Below the pieces are notes generated by a model. That model saw nothing but the letters and a program-made list of their open reading frames with translations, did not search any database and was not told the DNA's origin. Positions 1 to 8,257 of a DNA stretch of 39,516 nucleotides are shown in pieces (position 1 is the stretch's first letter; each line of letters starts with the position of its first letter). The stretch is from an uncultured Gammaproteobacteria bacterium (GTDB taxonomy: Bacteria > Pseudomonadota > Gammaproteobacteria > Pseudomonadales > Pseudohongiellaceae): the NCBI GenBank assembly GCA_903837345.1, contig CAILUG010000031.1:1-39516 (forward strand), in the 5' to 3' direction. Position numbers and translations under genes: made by a program.

Positions 1-64
1 AGTGTAACGCTATCAAGTGTCTAGAATATCGGGGGCTTGCCACAGACCCCTTTGATCTAGCCAA

Positions 65-100
65 ACAACAAAGGGGCCGGATGTTCTCGGCCCCTGTTGT
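65..100 (-). terminator. Rho-independent terminator after the exported hydrolase pair
   Basis: Read on the minus strand, this is a GC-rich stem (AGGGGCCG pairing with CGGCCCCT, extended by ACAAC/GTTGT) with a short loop. A T-rich stretch follows, and the hairpin begins 16 bases after the stop codon of the hydrolase ending at 117. Position and shape fit an intrinsic terminator of the two-gene hydrolase operon. Bases 1-64 before it show nothing I can identify. Confidence 0.75.
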
Positions 101-116
101 CAATCACGGTAAAGCT

Positions 117-986
117 TCAAGCCAGCGCAGGCTTGAAGATGGCCAGCATGCGGCTCCAGGCTTTTTCGGCCATGGCTTCGTTGTAGGCATTCCCACCGGG
201 CGGGCACCAGCCGTGCTGGGCTTCGTACACTTCCACTTCGTTCTTGAGTTTGGCGGCTGCAAAGGTAGTCTTCAGGGTTTCCTTCACGGTGGGGTCCTGC
301 ATGTCATCGTTGACGGCCACTGCTACCAGGAAGCTGGCTTTCATTTGCGGGATCAGCAGATGCGGGCTTAGGGCATCCTTGGTGGCAAGGCCGTTGCCAC
401 CGTGGAAGATGCCGGCTGCGCCGATGCGGTCAGGTATGGCAGCGGCAGTGCGCATAACCATCGGGCCGCCCATGCAATAGCCGGTGGTGCCGATCTTGCG
501 TTTCTTGTCGACGGCGGCTTGTGAATCGAGCCATGCAACAAAGGCCTTGGCATCGCTTACGTGCGTGGTGGCACTGAGTGCGGCGGCAAGCGGTCGGAAG
601 GTGTTGAAGTCGGACGATGTGGGTGTGTTATCGCCCAGCTTCGGCGCTTTCATGCCACGGTAGAACGGGTTGACTACCAACACGGCATAGCCGGATTGCG
701 CGAGGCGCTTGCCCATTGCATAGAACGCCGGGCGCAGGCCGAAGATGTCGGGCCATACCAGCACGGCGGCGCTGGCACCTTTGCTTGGATGTGCGAAGTA
801 GCAATCGGCTTCGCCATCGGGTGTTTTGATCAATACGTTGCTTTCAGTGACATCCTGCGCATCGGCCACTGGCGGCAGCATCATGGTCAAGCCAACACCA
901 GCAGCAATGGTGCCGAAATGACGGCGGCTGATGGGTTGGGTCTTCAGGTATTCCTGTAAATCGCGGTCGGTATCTTGGTCACACAT
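117..986 (-). CDS. Tat-exported dienelactone hydrolase family protein (copy A)
   Basis: This is an alpha/beta hydrolase of the dienelactone hydrolase family, 289 aa. The nucleophile elbow GYCMGG places the catalytic Cys at 171; Asp227/228 and His258 complete the expected Cys-Asp-His triad. The N-terminus has a twin-arginine-like signal (SRRHFG at 20-25, then a hydrophobic stretch ending ADAQ near 44), so the protein is probably exported, whereas classical dienelactone hydrolases are cytoplasmic. The family hydrolyses dienelactones and other small esters or lactones; the substrate here is unknown. It lies 34 bases downstream of a close paralogue (1021-1902), so the two are probably one operon from a tandem duplication. 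A GAGGGG Shine-Dalgarno precedes the ATG at 986. Confidence 0.85.
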   Translation of the reverse strand: MCDQDTDRDLQEYLKTQPISRRHFGTIAAGVGLTMMLPPVADAQDVTESNVLIKTPDGEADCYFAHPSKGASAAVLVWPDIFGLRPAFYAMGKRLAQSGYAVLVVNPFYRGMKAPKLGDNTPTSSDFNTFRPLAAALSATTHVSDAKAFVAWLDSQAAVDKKRKIGTTGYCMGGPMVMRTAAAIPDRIGAAGIFHGGNGLATKDALSPHLLIPQMKASFLVAVAVNDDMQDPTVKETLKTTFAAAKLKNEVEVYEAQHGWCPPGGNAYNEAMAEKAWSRMLAIFKPALA

Positions 987-1020
987 GGTTCATCCCCTCG
1001 TTGTTTCGTTATGTGGAATA

Positions 1021-1902
1021 TCAGGCGAGCGATGTCTTGAACAGGTCCAGCATGGCAGCCCAGGCTTTTTCGGCACCTTCTTTGTTGTACACAGGGAAAT
1101 CCGGCACCGTCCAGCCGTGCGCGCAACCGGTGTACACCTCCACCGTGGCTTTCTGGCCGTTTTTGGCGAAGGTTTCTTTCAGGATGTCTTTGGCTTTCGG
1201 ATCGGTCTTGTCGTCACTGTCGGCAATGGCGATCAGGAAGCTGGCCTTGGTTTTTGACAGCAACAAATGCGGGCTGTCGGGTTTGTCGTTGGCCAGCGCA
1301 GCGCCGTGGAAAGTGGCACCGGCGCCAATGCGGTCAGAGACGCTGGCGGTGCGTATCACCAGTGGGCCGCCCATGCAGTAGCCGGAAGTGCCGATCTTTT
1401 TCTTCTTGTCGACGGCTGCTTGCTGGTCGAGCCAGCTGATGAAGGCTTTGGCGTCGGTGAAGGTGCCGTCGGCGGTGAGCCCTTGCATCAGCGGGAATAC
1501 GACGCCGCTGACTTTTGGATCCTGCAATGAGGCACCATCGGGCACTACCGGTGCTTTCATCTTGCGGTAGAAGGGGTTGACTACCAAAACCGCGTAGCCG
1601 TTTTCGGCGAGGCGTTTGCCCATGGCGCGGAAGGCGGGGCGCAGGCCGAGTACGTCGGGCCACACCAGAATGGCGGCGCTGGCGCCTTTGGCAGGATGCA
1701 CGAAGTAGCAGTCGGCAGTGCCGTCGGGGGTCTTGATCATCACTTCGCTTTCGGTGACGTCAGCGGCATTGGCAGCGGCCGGGAACAACGCAAGCAGATT
1801 GGCCATGCTGAGGCCGGCGGTGAGGGCCACAAAGTGACGGCGGCTGAGCGGGTTGGCGTTGATGTGGTCGGCGAAGTCTTGCGGGGTATCCTGGTCACAC
1901 AT
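1021..1902 (-). CDS. Tat-exported dienelactone hydrolase family protein (copy B)
   Basis: This paralogue of the downstream gene has 293 aa and the same architecture. A Tat-like signal (SRRHFV at 20-25, hydrophobic to about 45, ending ANAA) precedes an alpha/beta-hydrolase domain with Cys176 in GYCMGG, Asp230/231 and His262. I chose the ATG at 1902 over an upstream ATG at 1992. It has a strong GAGGAGG ribosome site, and its protein aligns from residue 1 (MCDQDT) with copy A, which puts the Tat motif at the normal distance. It is divergent from the carotenoid-oxygenase-family gene at 2128. The nearby aromatic ring-cleavage genes make a role in lactone or ester hydrolysis during aromatic breakdown plausible, but this is inferred. 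Confidence 0.85.
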   Translation of the reverse strand: MCDQDTPQDFADHINANPLSRRHFVALTAGLSMANLLALFPAAANAADVTESEVMIKTPDGTADCYFVHPAKGASAAILVWPDVLGLRPAFRAMGKRLAENGYAVLVVNPFYRKMKAPVVPDGASLQDPKVSGVVFPLMQGLTADGTFTDAKAFISWLDQQAAVDKKKKIGTSGYCMGGPLVIRTASVSDRIGAGATFHGAALANDKPDSPHLLLSKTKASFLIAIADSDDKTDPKAKDILKETFAKNGQKATVEVYTGCAHGWTVPDFPVYNKEGAEKAWAAMLDLFKTSLA

Positions 1903-2072
1903 GGGGTTTCCTCCTCGAAAGGCCGGGGTGGCCGTTGCTGTTATTGGTCTTGCCCGATTATAGCCACACAATTTTGGATTTGTCCGCATCAAGACCGCTT
2001 GGTTCGGCGGCTTATTTCAATGATCTGGATCAGCCCAAGCTGCCGGCCCGATGATAGACTTGCCACCGAAGC

Positions 2073-2101
2073 TGAGGCAGGCCGTATGGGCGTCTGCCTC
2101 A
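2073..2101 (+). promoter_or_regulatory. 8-bp inverted repeat in the leader of the carotenoid oxygenase gene
   Basis: TGAGGCAG at 2073-2080 is matched by CTGCCTCA at 2094-2101, 13 bases apart. It ends about 26 bases before the ATG at 2128 and just ahead of the GAGGAG ribosome site. It could be an operator or an mRNA hairpin. There is no T-run, so it is not a normal terminator. Confidence 0.4.
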
Positions 2102-2127
2102 ATTCTTAATCCAGAGAGGAGAGCTCC

Positions 2128-3729
2128 ATGTCAGACAACAATAATGAGAACACTATAGACAGAAGAAAATTCCTGGGCGGCGCCATGGGCGTTGCCGCAG
2201 CCGGTGTGGGCGCCTCCTTGCTGGGTGCGGCCTCCACAGCTGAAGCGCAGCCGCCAGCGGGTGGTCCGCCGCCTGCTGGTGCTGGTGGTCCCCCTCCCGG
2301 TGGCCCGCCGGCAGCTGGCACCGGTCCGCGCACGTTCAAGGCCGAGGTCGAAGTACGCAATTGCGAAATCGATGGCAAGATTCCTTCTGATCTGAATGGC
2401 GCGTTCTACCGGGTTGGGCCCGATGCGCAATTCCCGCTGCGTCCCGGCAACATCCCGTTCGATGGCGAAGGCCATGTTGGCATGTTCCGCATCAAGAACG
2501 GCCGCGTGGATTACAAGACCCGCTTTGTGCGCAACCAGCGCTGGGAAGCGCAGGACAAGGCTGGCAAGTTGCTGTTCCCGATGTATCGCAATCCGTCGGT
2601 GGATGATCCGAGCGTGAAAGGCCTCAGCCGCAGCACCGCCAACACCCACATCATGAACCACAAGAACATGCTGCTGTGCTTCAAGGAAGACAGCCCGCCG
2701 AGTGCGATCAACCTCAATACGCTGGAAATGATGGACCCGGTTTACCGCTTTGATGGTCAGCTCAACAGCGCCACCTTTACTGCGCATCCGAAGATCGATT
2801 CCAAGACCGGCAATATTGTGGCGTTCGGTTATGAATCCGAAGGTTTCGGCAGCGACATCGTCACCGCGTTCGAGATCACCCAGGCCGGCAAGAAAGTGTG
2901 GGAAGCCAAAGTAAAAGTGCCATATGTGGGCATGCTGCACGATTTTGCGGTGACGGATCACTATGTGATTCTGTATGTGATTCCAATGGCGATGGATAAA
3001 GAGCAATTGGCCAGGGGCGGCATCCACTGGTCGTGGGATCCGAAACTCACCACCTTCTTCGGCGCGTTCCGCCGCGACGGCGATGGCAAGGATGTGCGCT
3101 GGTTTGAAGGTCCGCATCGCAGTGCCACCCACGTGATGGGCGCGTGGGACGACAAGGGCAAGATCTATGTGGATGTGGAAATGTCGATGTCGAATCCGTT
3201 CCCGTTCATGCCGATGAAAGACGGCTCCAAGTGGGATCCGGTCAAGGGCAGCAGTCATATCACCCGCTTGTCGGCTGACATGAACAGCAAGACCGTCAAG
3301 GATTACAAGATCGAGCAGTTGGCACCGTGGGTGGGTGCATTGCCGCGCCAGGATGATCGTTACAACACGCAGCATTACCGTTACGGTTTTCTCGGTTCCA
3401 GCAACATCAATGCGCCGCAAGGGACGCGCGGCAACGCCTGCTACGTGCGCTTCGATCATCAAACCGGCAAGCAGGATTTCTGGGATGCCGGCCCCGGTGC
3501 GCAACTGGCCGAGTGCTGCTTTGCGCCGAAGTCGAAGGATTCAGCGGAAGGTGAAGGCTATCTGGTGGGCGTCGTTACCCGTGCCAACGAGAATGGCCGC
3601 ACTGATTTCGTGATTCTTGATGCTCAGCGGCTGAGCGATGGCCCGCTGGCCACCGTGAAACTGCCAGTGCGCAACCCCGGCCAGATCCATGGCTGGTGGG
3701 TAAGAGAAGACCAAATGCCGCAGGCTTGA
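2128..3729 (+). CDS. Tat-exported carotenoid oxygenase / lignostilbene dioxygenase family protein
   Basis: This 533-aa protein belongs to the RPE65/carotenoid cleavage oxygenase family, non-haem Fe(II) enzymes that split alkene double bonds. Four histidines sit where the iron ligands are expected: H220 (FTAHPK), H271 (MLHDFAVT), H335 (SATHVMG) and H521 near the C-terminus (GQIHGWW). The N-terminus carries a twin-arginine motif (DRRKFLGG, 11-18), a hydrophobic stretch to about 40, and a Pro/Gly-rich linker (41-66). Export is therefore likely, which is unusual for a family that is mostly cytoplasmic. Substrates cannot be read from sequence. Stilbenes such as lignostilbene fit the aromatic-catabolism context, and apocarotenoids remain possible. 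The ATG follows AGAGAGGAGAG, and the gene ends at a strong terminator. Confidence 0.88.
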   Translation: MSDNNNENTIDRRKFLGGAMGVAAAGVGASLLGAASTAEAQPPAGGPPPAGAGGPPPGGPPAAGTGPRTFKAEVEVRNCEIDGKIPSDLNGAFYRVGPDAQFPLRPGNIPFDGEGHVGMFRIKNGRVDYKTRFVRNQRWEAQDKAGKLLFPMYRNPSVDDPSVKGLSRSTANTHIMNHKNMLLCFKEDSPPSAINLNTLEMMDPVYRFDGQLNSATFTAHPKIDSKTGNIVAFGYESEGFGSDIVTAFEITQAGKKVWEAKVKVPYVGMLHDFAVTDHYVILYVIPMAMDKEQLARGGIHWSWDPKLTTFFGAFRRDGDGKDVRWFEGPHRSATHVMGAWDDKGKIYVDVEMSMSNPFPFMPMKDGSKWDPVKGSSHITRLSADMNSKTVKDYKIEQLAPWVGALPRQDDRYNTQHYRYGFLGSSNINAPQGTRGNACYVRFDHQTGKQDFWDAGPGAQLAECCFAPKSKDSAEGEGYLVGVVTRANENGRTDFVILDAQRLSDGPLATVKLPVRNPGQIHGWWVREDQMPQA

Positions 3730-3743
3730 AAACTGCTGGCCAA

Positions 3744-3782
3744 ACAGCCCGCATCTGCATAAGGTGCGGGCTGTTTTTTTTT
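3744..3782 (+). terminator. Rho-independent terminator of the carotenoid oxygenase gene
   Basis: A 10-bp stem (ACAGCCCGCA with TGCGGGCTGT) is followed directly by nine T residues. It starts 14 bases after the stop codon at 3729. This isolates the oxygenase gene from the transporter downstream. Confidence 0.92.
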
Positions 3783-3858
3783 ATGAATCGGCCGTTTTGC
3801 CACTGGCAAACCCAAGGCGCGGTGCTTGGGCAATGGCTGCGAACGCCGCAGGCGCTGT

Positions 3859-5244
3859 ATGGAAAAATCAATGCAAGACAAGTCGCAAACCAAACAGCTG
3901 GTATTCTGGCTGACCTATCTCATTTTCTTCGCGGTGCTCAACGAAACGGTGTTCAACGTTTCGATTCCGAAAATTGCCGAAGAATTCCAGCTCAATGCCG
4001 CCACTGTCAGCTGGGTGATGACCATCTTCATGGTGTTCTTCGGCATCGGCTCGGTGATCTACGGCAAGTTGGCTGATCTGTTTTCGCTGCGGCGCCTGAT
4101 TGAAATCGGCACGTGGATTTACTGTGTAGCCTCGGTGCTGGGATTTGTCGCCCAGCACAACTACTGGCTGGTGGTGGTGGCGCGCGGGCTGCAGGCGATG
4201 GGGGCTTCGGCGATTCCGGCACTGATCTTCGTGGTGATTGCGCGCTATGTGCCGGAAGCGGGGCGCGGCAAGGTATTTGGTTTCATTACATCAATGATCT
4301 CGGTGAGCATCGGCATCGGGCCGGTGATAGGCGGTTTTGTTTCGGCTCATTGGCACTGGTCAATGCTGTTCGTGATTCCGTTGCCCACCCTGATTGCGTT
4401 GCCGTATTTGCGGCGCTATATCCCGGAGGAAACTTCCAGGCCCGGCACGGTCGATGTGATTGGCGCGTTGCTGGTGTCGCTGACCGTGGGTTTGCTGGTG
4501 CTGTGCCTGAACCTGATGCTGAAGGGCTTGATGGTGGCATTGCTGATTTCTTCGGTGGTGATGGTAGTGTGGATGCTCAAGGCCAGCAATCCGTTTATCG
4601 ATGCCAAAGTGTTCGCCAACCGTCGTTTCTGCAACGGTATCTTTGTGGGCATGACCATGTTCTCGGTGGTGATGGGGGTGTTCTTCCTGATTCCACTGAT
4701 GCTGACTGACGTGCATGGGCTCGGCACCGAACAAATAGGTTATCTGTTGTTTCCTGGTGCGATCAGTGCGGTGTTCATGGGCCCCAAAGCCGGCGAGATC
4801 GCCGACAAGAAAGGCAACGCCTATGTGGCCAGCATCGGCGTGCTGCTGCTGGCTGGCAGCATGCTGTTGATGTCGGCACTGTTCGCGTTGAATTACTGGG
4901 TGGTGCTGGTGGCGATGCTGGGCAACTACGTGGGCTTCACGATGTTCCAGACCGCGATGATCAATTCAGTGTCGCAAACACTGGAGCCGGAACAAAGTGG
5001 TATTGGAATGGGCATTTTCAATCTGATCAGCATCGTGTCGGGCGCGCTCGGCACCACGCTGGTGGGCAGAACCCTGGATGGACGCTGGCTGCATACCGGC
5101 TTGCTGTCGTTTTCCGGCAATGCCCTCAGTTTTGTTTACAGCGACATCCTGGCGCTGCTGGCGGTGATCGTGCTGGCCAGTGGCTGGGTGTTTCATTTCA
5201 CGTTTTCCGCGAAACAGACCGCATTTTCGCAGCCTTCTCATTGA
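3859..5244 (+). CDS. MFS drug/proton antiporter, DHA2 family, TetK/TetL-like (14 TM)
   Basis: This is a highly hydrophobic 461-aa protein of the major facilitator superfamily. Motif A is GKLADLFSLRRL (69-80), the conserved arginine of motif B is in ARGLQAMGA (from 108), and the antiporter motif C is GIGPVIGG (152-159). Length and N-terminal pattern (VLNETVFNVSIPKIAEEF, then a motif-A loop) strongly recall the Gram-positive TetL/TetK group of 14-TM antiporters rather than the 12-TM TetA group. Family members export tetracyclines or monovalent cations by proton antiport; in this locus an aromatic acid or toxic intermediate is equally plausible. The start is uncertain: ATG at 3859 or, with slightly better ribosome-site spacing, ATG at 3871 (457 aa). 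Confidence 0.85.
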   Translation: MEKSMQDKSQTKQLVFWLTYLIFFAVLNETVFNVSIPKIAEEFQLNAATVSWVMTIFMVFFGIGSVIYGKLADLFSLRRLIEIGTWIYCVASVLGFVAQHNYWLVVVARGLQAMGASAIPALIFVVIARYVPEAGRGKVFGFITSMISVSIGIGPVIGGFVSAHWHWSMLFVIPLPTLIALPYLRRYIPEETSRPGTVDVIGALLVSLTVGLLVLCLNLMLKGLMVALLISSVVMVVWMLKASNPFIDAKVFANRRFCNGIFVGMTMFSVVMGVFFLIPLMLTDVHGLGTEQIGYLLFPGAISAVFMGPKAGEIADKKGNAYVASIGVLLLAGSMLLMSALFALNYWVVLVAMLGNYVGFTMFQTAMINSVSQTLEPEQSGIGMGIFNLISIVSGALGTTLVGRTLDGRWLHTGLLSFSGNALSFVYSDILALLAVIVLASGWVFHFTFSAKQTAFSQPSH

Positions 5245-5399
5245 TCCTGTTTGTGCAATCGTGTTGATATCACATCAAGGCAGCGTGTAAAAAATGTGTT
5301 CCAGCCCGCACATTTTGATTATGCTCGGTCAGTTTCAACGCAAACCGTCGTAGTACCTCTACAACCAATGACGTCATTTTCCTGGCTTGACGTCTTTCA

Positions 5400-6512
5400 A
5401 TGAGTGCAACTGTGGCAGATAGAGATCTTGAAATTTCCACGGAGCCGCTCTGGACGATACCGGCTCCGATTCAGGACCGGCTTAAGGCAAGCCTGAAAGA
5501 CCGCGAGTACCAGCATTTCCTGATGTGTGGTCTTTACAGCGTGGTCGCCATCACTTTTCTGGTGCTGTTTGGACTGGCAGCGTATTCTCGTGGCGAGTTG
5601 GGCTATGCCTATGTGATATTCGGCTTTGCGGTGGCTACTTCACTGGTCTACACCACCGCCTGGTATTCGCAACACTACGGCTTCACCAAGCATCTGCTGA
5701 CATTGCTGATGGGGCTGCTGTGTCTGTATCTGTTCTATACCGGCGGCACCGAGGGCACCGGTCCGCTGTTCTATTTTGTGTTTCCGCTGGTAGCCATTTT
5801 TCTGCAGGGCCTGAACTTCGGGCTGGGCTCGGTGACGGTGTTGCTGGGGCTGACCCTGGCGGTGGATGCCGGCGCGTTCGGATTCCAGACTGAGCGGTAC
5901 AGCCCGATATTTTTTGAACGGATCGTGGCGGTGTATTGCATCGTGGCCATGCTGACAGTGATGTTCGAATATTTCCGGGTCAAGGCCGAACGTGAATTGC
6001 TGGTCAGCATTGATGATCTCAACCAGCTGGTTTATGGCGATCTCACCACCAGTCTGGCCAATCGCCGCTTGCTGGAAAAATTGCTGGTGGCGGAACTGGC
6101 GCGCATCAAGCGTTATCAGACCGGGTTCTGCATCATGTTCATGGAGCCCGATTATCAGCGTGTGCAGGCTGCACGCCTCGGCAGCGGTTATGCCAAGATG
6201 ATGTATTTGAAACTGGCCAGCCTGCTGCAGGCTCATCTGCGTGAAACCGATATTGCCGGCTGCTGGGACGATCAGCGTTTTCTGGTGCTGATGCCGCAAA
6301 CCACGCCTGAAGGCTCCAAAGTCCTGGCTGAGCGCATCATCGCGGAATGCAACAAACTCACGTTTAATTACCAGGGCACTACATTGAAATTCACAATAAG
6401 CGTTGGTGTAGCCATCTACAGTGAGATGACAGCTGATGCCTTCATTACCAAAGCTGCCGCCAATCTGTCGCTGGCACGCCGCGATGGCGGTGACCGGCTG
6501 GTGATGGACTGA
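5400..6512 (+). CDS. Membrane protein with degenerate GGDEF domain
   Basis: This 370-aa protein has about six transmembrane helices (roughly 43-60, 67-85, 98-115, 123-137, 140-160, 173-191). A C-terminal domain (about 205-370) keeps the outline of a diguanylate cyclase domain: a DLTTSLANRR start (214-223), an SVGVA strand (334-338) and a final GGDRL. The active-site signature GGDEF is replaced by WDDQRF (289-294), and the metal-site region reads FMEPDY (247-252). It is therefore unlikely to make cyclic-di-GMP. Inactive GGDEF domains often act as GTP or c-di-GMP sensors or as scaffolds, but which applies here is unknown. The ribosome site before the ATG is weak. The convergent TPR gene ends 20 bases away. 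Confidence 0.75.
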   Translation: MSATVADRDLEISTEPLWTIPAPIQDRLKASLKDREYQHFLMCGLYSVVAITFLVLFGLAAYSRGELGYAYVIFGFAVATSLVYTTAWYSQHYGFTKHLLTLLMGLLCLYLFYTGGTEGTGPLFYFVFPLVAIFLQGLNFGLGSVTVLLGLTLAVDAGAFGFQTERYSPIFFERIVAVYCIVAMLTVMFEYFRVKAERELLVSIDDLNQLVYGDLTTSLANRRLLEKLLVAELARIKRYQTGFCIMFMEPDYQRVQAARLGSGYAKMMYLKLASLLQAHLRETDIAGCWDDQRFLVLMPQTTPEGSKVLAERIIAECNKLTFNYQGTTLKFTISVGVAIYSEMTADAFITKAAANLSLARRDGGDRLVMD

Positions 6513-6531
6513 CACTGGTTGCAGCCCGCTA

Positions 6532-7164
6532 TTACTGCGCGGGTGGCTTGCCTAGAATGTCCAGCCGGTCCAGGGCTTGTTTGAAATCAGGCGCCAGTTT
6601 CAGCGCTTCCCGGTAATCCGCCATGGCCTCCTCACGCTTGCCCAGATTCTCGTTGGCAAGGCCGCGGTTGTAATAGGCAATGTGCATGCGGGAAAAATCC
6701 ATCTGCATGGCCTGGGTATATTCACTGACTGCGCGCTGGTATTTCTCGGCCAAAAACCACAGATTGCCGCGGCTGATGAAGGCTTCCGGCATGTCGGGTA
6801 CCAGGTTTGATGCGGCATTGTAGTCGGCCAGTGCATCCTGGTATTTCTCGAGTGCTGTCTGCACGATGCCGCGGTTGATATAGGTGCGGGCCTGGTCGTT
6901 GCGGGTGAGATTTTCGTATTCCAGCGCCCGCGTGCAGGTGGCGAGGTCATCGCGGCTGGCGGAAAGTTTGAGAGCGGTGGCAGCAGCGGCCCGGTAACAA
7001 TCCTGGGCATAACTGCTGTTGCTGATGACGGTAACTGCCTGGGCGCCGGCATTGGCGGCTGCCAGAATTGCCAGCGTTGCAACCAACCAGCTTGCGGCCA
7101 GCTTCTGCAAATCGTTTGCGGTTTGCAGGGCTCTATTCAGGGCACTAATCATGGCAGTTTTCAT
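6532..7164 (-). CDS. Periplasmic TPR repeat protein
   Basis: This 210-aa protein starts with a long signal peptide (1-43, hydrophobic core WLVATLAILAAANAGAQA). Three tetratricopeptide repeats follow at about 92-125, 126-159 and 161-194, the last reading YNRGLANENLGKREEAMADYREALKLAP. TPRs mediate protein-protein contacts; no partner is evident. The ATG at 7164 was chosen over an upstream in-frame start at 7281 because GGAG lies 7 bases before it and the signal peptide starts there. C58 and C77 flank the segment before the repeats and could form a disulfide. It lies 79 bases downstream of the reductase gene on the same strand and may be a trailing operon member. Confidence 0.8.
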   Translation of the reverse strand: MKTAMISALNRALQTANDLQKLAASWLVATLAILAAANAGAQAVTVISNSSYAQDCYRAAAATALKLSASRDDLATCTRALEYENLTRNDQARTYINRGIVQTALEKYQDALADYNAASNLVPDMPEAFISRGNLWFLAEKYQRAVSEYTQAMQMDFSRMHIAYYNRGLANENLGKREEAMADYREALKLAPDFKQALDRLDILGKPPAQ

Positions 7165-7243
7165 GACACTACTCCGTGCAGAGAGTACGTGTTCAGGGTA
7201 GTTCAGCCTCGTGGCAAACTCAAGCGGCCACGCACGGCTGTAC

Positions 7244-8242
7244 TCAGGCGCTGGCAGTCGAACGTTCGATGAACGGATCACAATAGATATTGGCAGACCT
7301 GACGCCTTTCAGAAATGCCAGTTTGCGCAGCGTTTGCACGAAGGCCGGATTTCCGCACAGATAAACCCTGGTGTCGGCAGCGGGCAGGGCAGCAAGTTGA
7401 GCCAGTGCAATCTGTATCGCATCGCCTTGCTGGCAACTGCTGTCGGCAGTGGCTTCACGCACAACTGCTGTGTAGCTGAAATTGGGGTAAGTGGCGGCCA
7501 GCGAGCGCAATTCCTGCCGGTAGTACAGCTGCTCGGCAGTGCTGCCGGCATGCAACAGGGAAATCGGGCCTTGATGCCCCTGGTCAAGGGCATCGTTGAG
7601 GATGCCGTATAGCGGCGCCAGACCGGTGCCACCACCGACCAGCAACATCGGCTGCAGCTGGCTGGTTTCTTTCAGATAGAAGCAATTGCCGGCCGGACCG
7701 CGCAGCTGCACACTGTCGCCAATCTTCGCCTCATTGAACAGCCAGTTGCTGAACAGCCCCTGCGCAGTGGCAGCAATGTGGAATTCGGCACAGCCATCGG
7801 CGCGACAATCATTGGCCATGGAATAGCTGCGCATGATGCCGGCTGGATTGACCACATTCAGATATTGGCCGGGCCGGCATTCTGCCAATGCCTTGCTGTC
7901 ATCAGCTCGTACCACCAGTTTCATCACCGCCGGATTCAGCAATTGCAACGCATGAATGCTGCCATGCACAGACACGGCAGCGTCATCCGGCAGTCGCACG
8001 CTCACATCGGCTTCTGGCTGCCATTGGCAGGCGAGAGCGTGACGGGTTTGCTGGAGCGTGGATTTCAGCCCCTGCATCGCGCGCGAGGTGGGCTGGCAAT
8101 CCACCGCCTGTACCAGGCAGGCCTGGCACAAACCGGATTTGCAGGAGTAAGACACCGCCTGCCCATTTCGCAACAGGCAATCAAGCACGCTTTCTCCCGG
8201 CTCCAACAGGTAGTGTTCATGCTGGAAGCTAAGCAATGACAT
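7244..8242 (-). CDS. 2Fe-2S ferredoxin / ferredoxin-NAD(P)H reductase (oxygenase- or globin-type reductase)
   Basis: This 332-aa electron-transfer protein has an N-terminal plant-type 2Fe-2S domain with cysteines 34, 39, 42 and 72 (CKSGLCQAC then ACQ). A ferredoxin-NADP reductase module follows: flavin motif RSYS (138-141), pyridine-nucleotide loop GGGTGLAP (203-210) and the C-terminal LCGNP (295-299). This order matches reductases of phenol or benzoate oxygenases and CDP-glucoseen-type reductases. It lies 15 bases downstream of a truncated haemoglobin gene and near nsrR. The likely role is to reduce the globin from NAD(P)H for nitric oxide dioxygenation, in effect a two-gene flavohaemoglobin. 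Supplying an aromatic oxygenase elsewhere is the alternative. No strong Shine-Dalgarno is visible, so translation may be coupled to the globin gene. Confidence 0.87.
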   Translation of the reverse strand: MSLLSFQHEHYLLEPGESVLDCLLRNGQAVSYSCKSGLCQACLVQAVDCQPTSRAMQGLKSTLQQTRHALACQWQPEADVSVRLPDDAAVSVHGSIHALQLLNPAVMKLVVRADDSKALAECRPGQYLNVVNPAGIMRSYSMANDCRADGCAEFHIAATAQGLFSNWLFNEAKIGDSVQLRGPAGNCFYLKETSQLQPMLLVGGGTGLAPLYGILNDALDQGHQGPISLLHAGSTAEQLYYRQELRSLAATYPNFSYTAVVREATADSSCQQGDAIQIALAQLAALPAADTRVYLCGNPAFVQTLRKLAFLKGVRSANIYCDPFIERSTASA

Positions 8243-8257
8243 GGGGGTTGCCGGCGA

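Noticed and set aside
2131-3504. Long open frame (457 aa) on the minus strand opposite the carotenoid oxygenase gene
   Set aside because: It is His- and Arg-rich with no family motif, and it mirrors codon use of the clear gene on the other strand.
3859-5244. Calling the transporter a tetracycline-resistance gene
   Set aside because: Motif likeness to TetL does not establish substrate, and the gene context points to aromatic metabolism.
6515-6552. Terminator between the GGDEF and TPR genes
   Set aside because: The possible stem needs a wobble pair, overlaps the TPR stop codon and lacks a T-run.
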